The position numbers were made by a program, and so were the translations under genes. Shown here in pieces: positions 22,831 through 23,024 of a stretch of 23,024 nt of DNA (positions are counted from its first letter, which is position 1; each line of letters starts with the position of its first letter). The notes under the pieces are model-generated. The model was given only the letters and a program-made list of their open reading frames with translations, was not told the origin of the DNA and made no database searches. The stretch spans positions 1 to 23,024 of the forward strand of contig CAYSEV010000017.1 of NCBI GenBank assembly GCA_964430295.1. The letters are read 5' to 3'. The stretch comes from CAYGFH01 sp964430295 (GTDB lineage Bacteria > Patescibacteriota > Microgenomatia > UBA10105 > UBA927).

Positions 22831-23024
22831 ATGTTATTTGGGTTTCATGAACCGGAGGTTCCAACTGTTGAAGCAGAAGATGTGAAACAAGCAATTGATA
22901 CAAACGAAAAGTGCGTGATTTTAGATGTTCGCACCATCGGAGAATTTTCCAGAGGAAAACTGAAAGGGAGTATTAACTGTAGTGTTGAGGACATATCACA
23001 ATCTGTAGAAACACTTATTCCAGA
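22831..23024 (+). CDS. Rhodanese-like domain protein, N-terminal fragment
   Basis: The first 64 codons of a gene cut by the window end. An AAAGGA ribosome site lies 7 nt before ATG 22831. CVILDVRTIGEFSRGKLKGS followed by INCSVEDI is the characteristic start of a rhodanese fold (D-V-R, E-F, G-x-I-x-G-A-x-N pattern; here KLKGSIN). The catalytic Cys loop lies beyond the window, so sulfurtransferase competence cannot be judged. As the last visible gene of the operon it fits persulfide or sulfane-sulfur detoxification. Confidence 0.85.
   Translation, partial: MLFGFHEPEVPTVEAEDVKQAIDTNEKCVILDVRTIGEFSRGKLKGSINCSVEDISQSVETLIP

Noticed and set aside
1..23024. UGA recoding (Gracilibacteria/Absconditabacteria)
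   Set aside because: TGA ends several genes at sensible points, including ATGA overlaps at 18792 and 21906 and the ends of pbpC and the aquaporin gene.
1..23024. CRISPR arrays, tRNAs, transposases, phage genes
   Set aside because: No regularly spaced repeats, cloverleaf-like segments or transposase motifs were seen.

Overview
The window looks like bacterial chromosome from a lineage such as Patescibacteria/CPR. The reasons are the many small orphan membrane and secreted proteins, and an ECF sigma factor followed by a short multi-span membrane partner. In addition, the MacAB-like exporter has no visible outer-membrane partner, and several promoters sit so close to start codons that the mRNAs would be nearly leaderless. 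This is inference; no rRNA or marker gene is present to settle it. TGA is used as an ordinary stop (including in ATGA start/stop overlaps), which argues against the UGA-recoded Gracilibacteria/Absconditabacteria. No tRNA, rRNA, CRISPR array or insertion sequence was seen.

Layout. 1-3096: the 5' part of hflX (minus), a stand-alone PEP-utilizing-enzyme phosphohistidine-domain protein (minus), a small membrane protein (plus) and an anchored orphan protein (minus). 3160-6611: plus-strand membrane genes, namely a short aquaporin with an altered second NPA box, a DUF4112 protein, a small three-span protein, a two-span sensor-like protein with a probable C-terminal winged helix, and a DedA-family protein. 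6659-15694: pbpC (PBP1C) followed by a 2195-residue alpha-2-macroglobulin (A2M).

15748-17206: a small secreted protein whose Shine-Dalgarno lies in a hairpin, then an ECF sigma factor overlapping a membrane protein. 17310-20667: a membrane-anchored protein and a MacA/ATPase/MacB-like exporter set with overlapping genes. 20742 to the end: a thiol/sulfur-redox operon of a DUF302-glutaredoxin fusion, an ArsR-type repressor, a second glutaredoxin, a DUF2892 membrane protein and a rhodanese cut by the window edge. It is preceded by a TTGACA promoter whose -10 overlaps a perfect 7-6-7 inverted repeat.

The most striking item is in the A2M. A complete Hint (intein-like) domain, residues 1364-1492, interrupts the glycine-rich loop between the bait-region side of the protein and the thioester half. 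It keeps the N-terminal Cys, the TxxH block and a C-terminal His-Asn, but the next residue is Gln. It has no room for a homing endonuclease. This suggests a self-processing A2M, cut or spliced at the site where client proteases normally spring the trap. The thioester motif CVEQ (1720-1723) is intact, so the protein should still be able to trap targets covalently. Its pairing with PBP1C matches the known pbpC-A2M linkage in bacteria: peptidoglycan repair plus protease defence at the cell surface.
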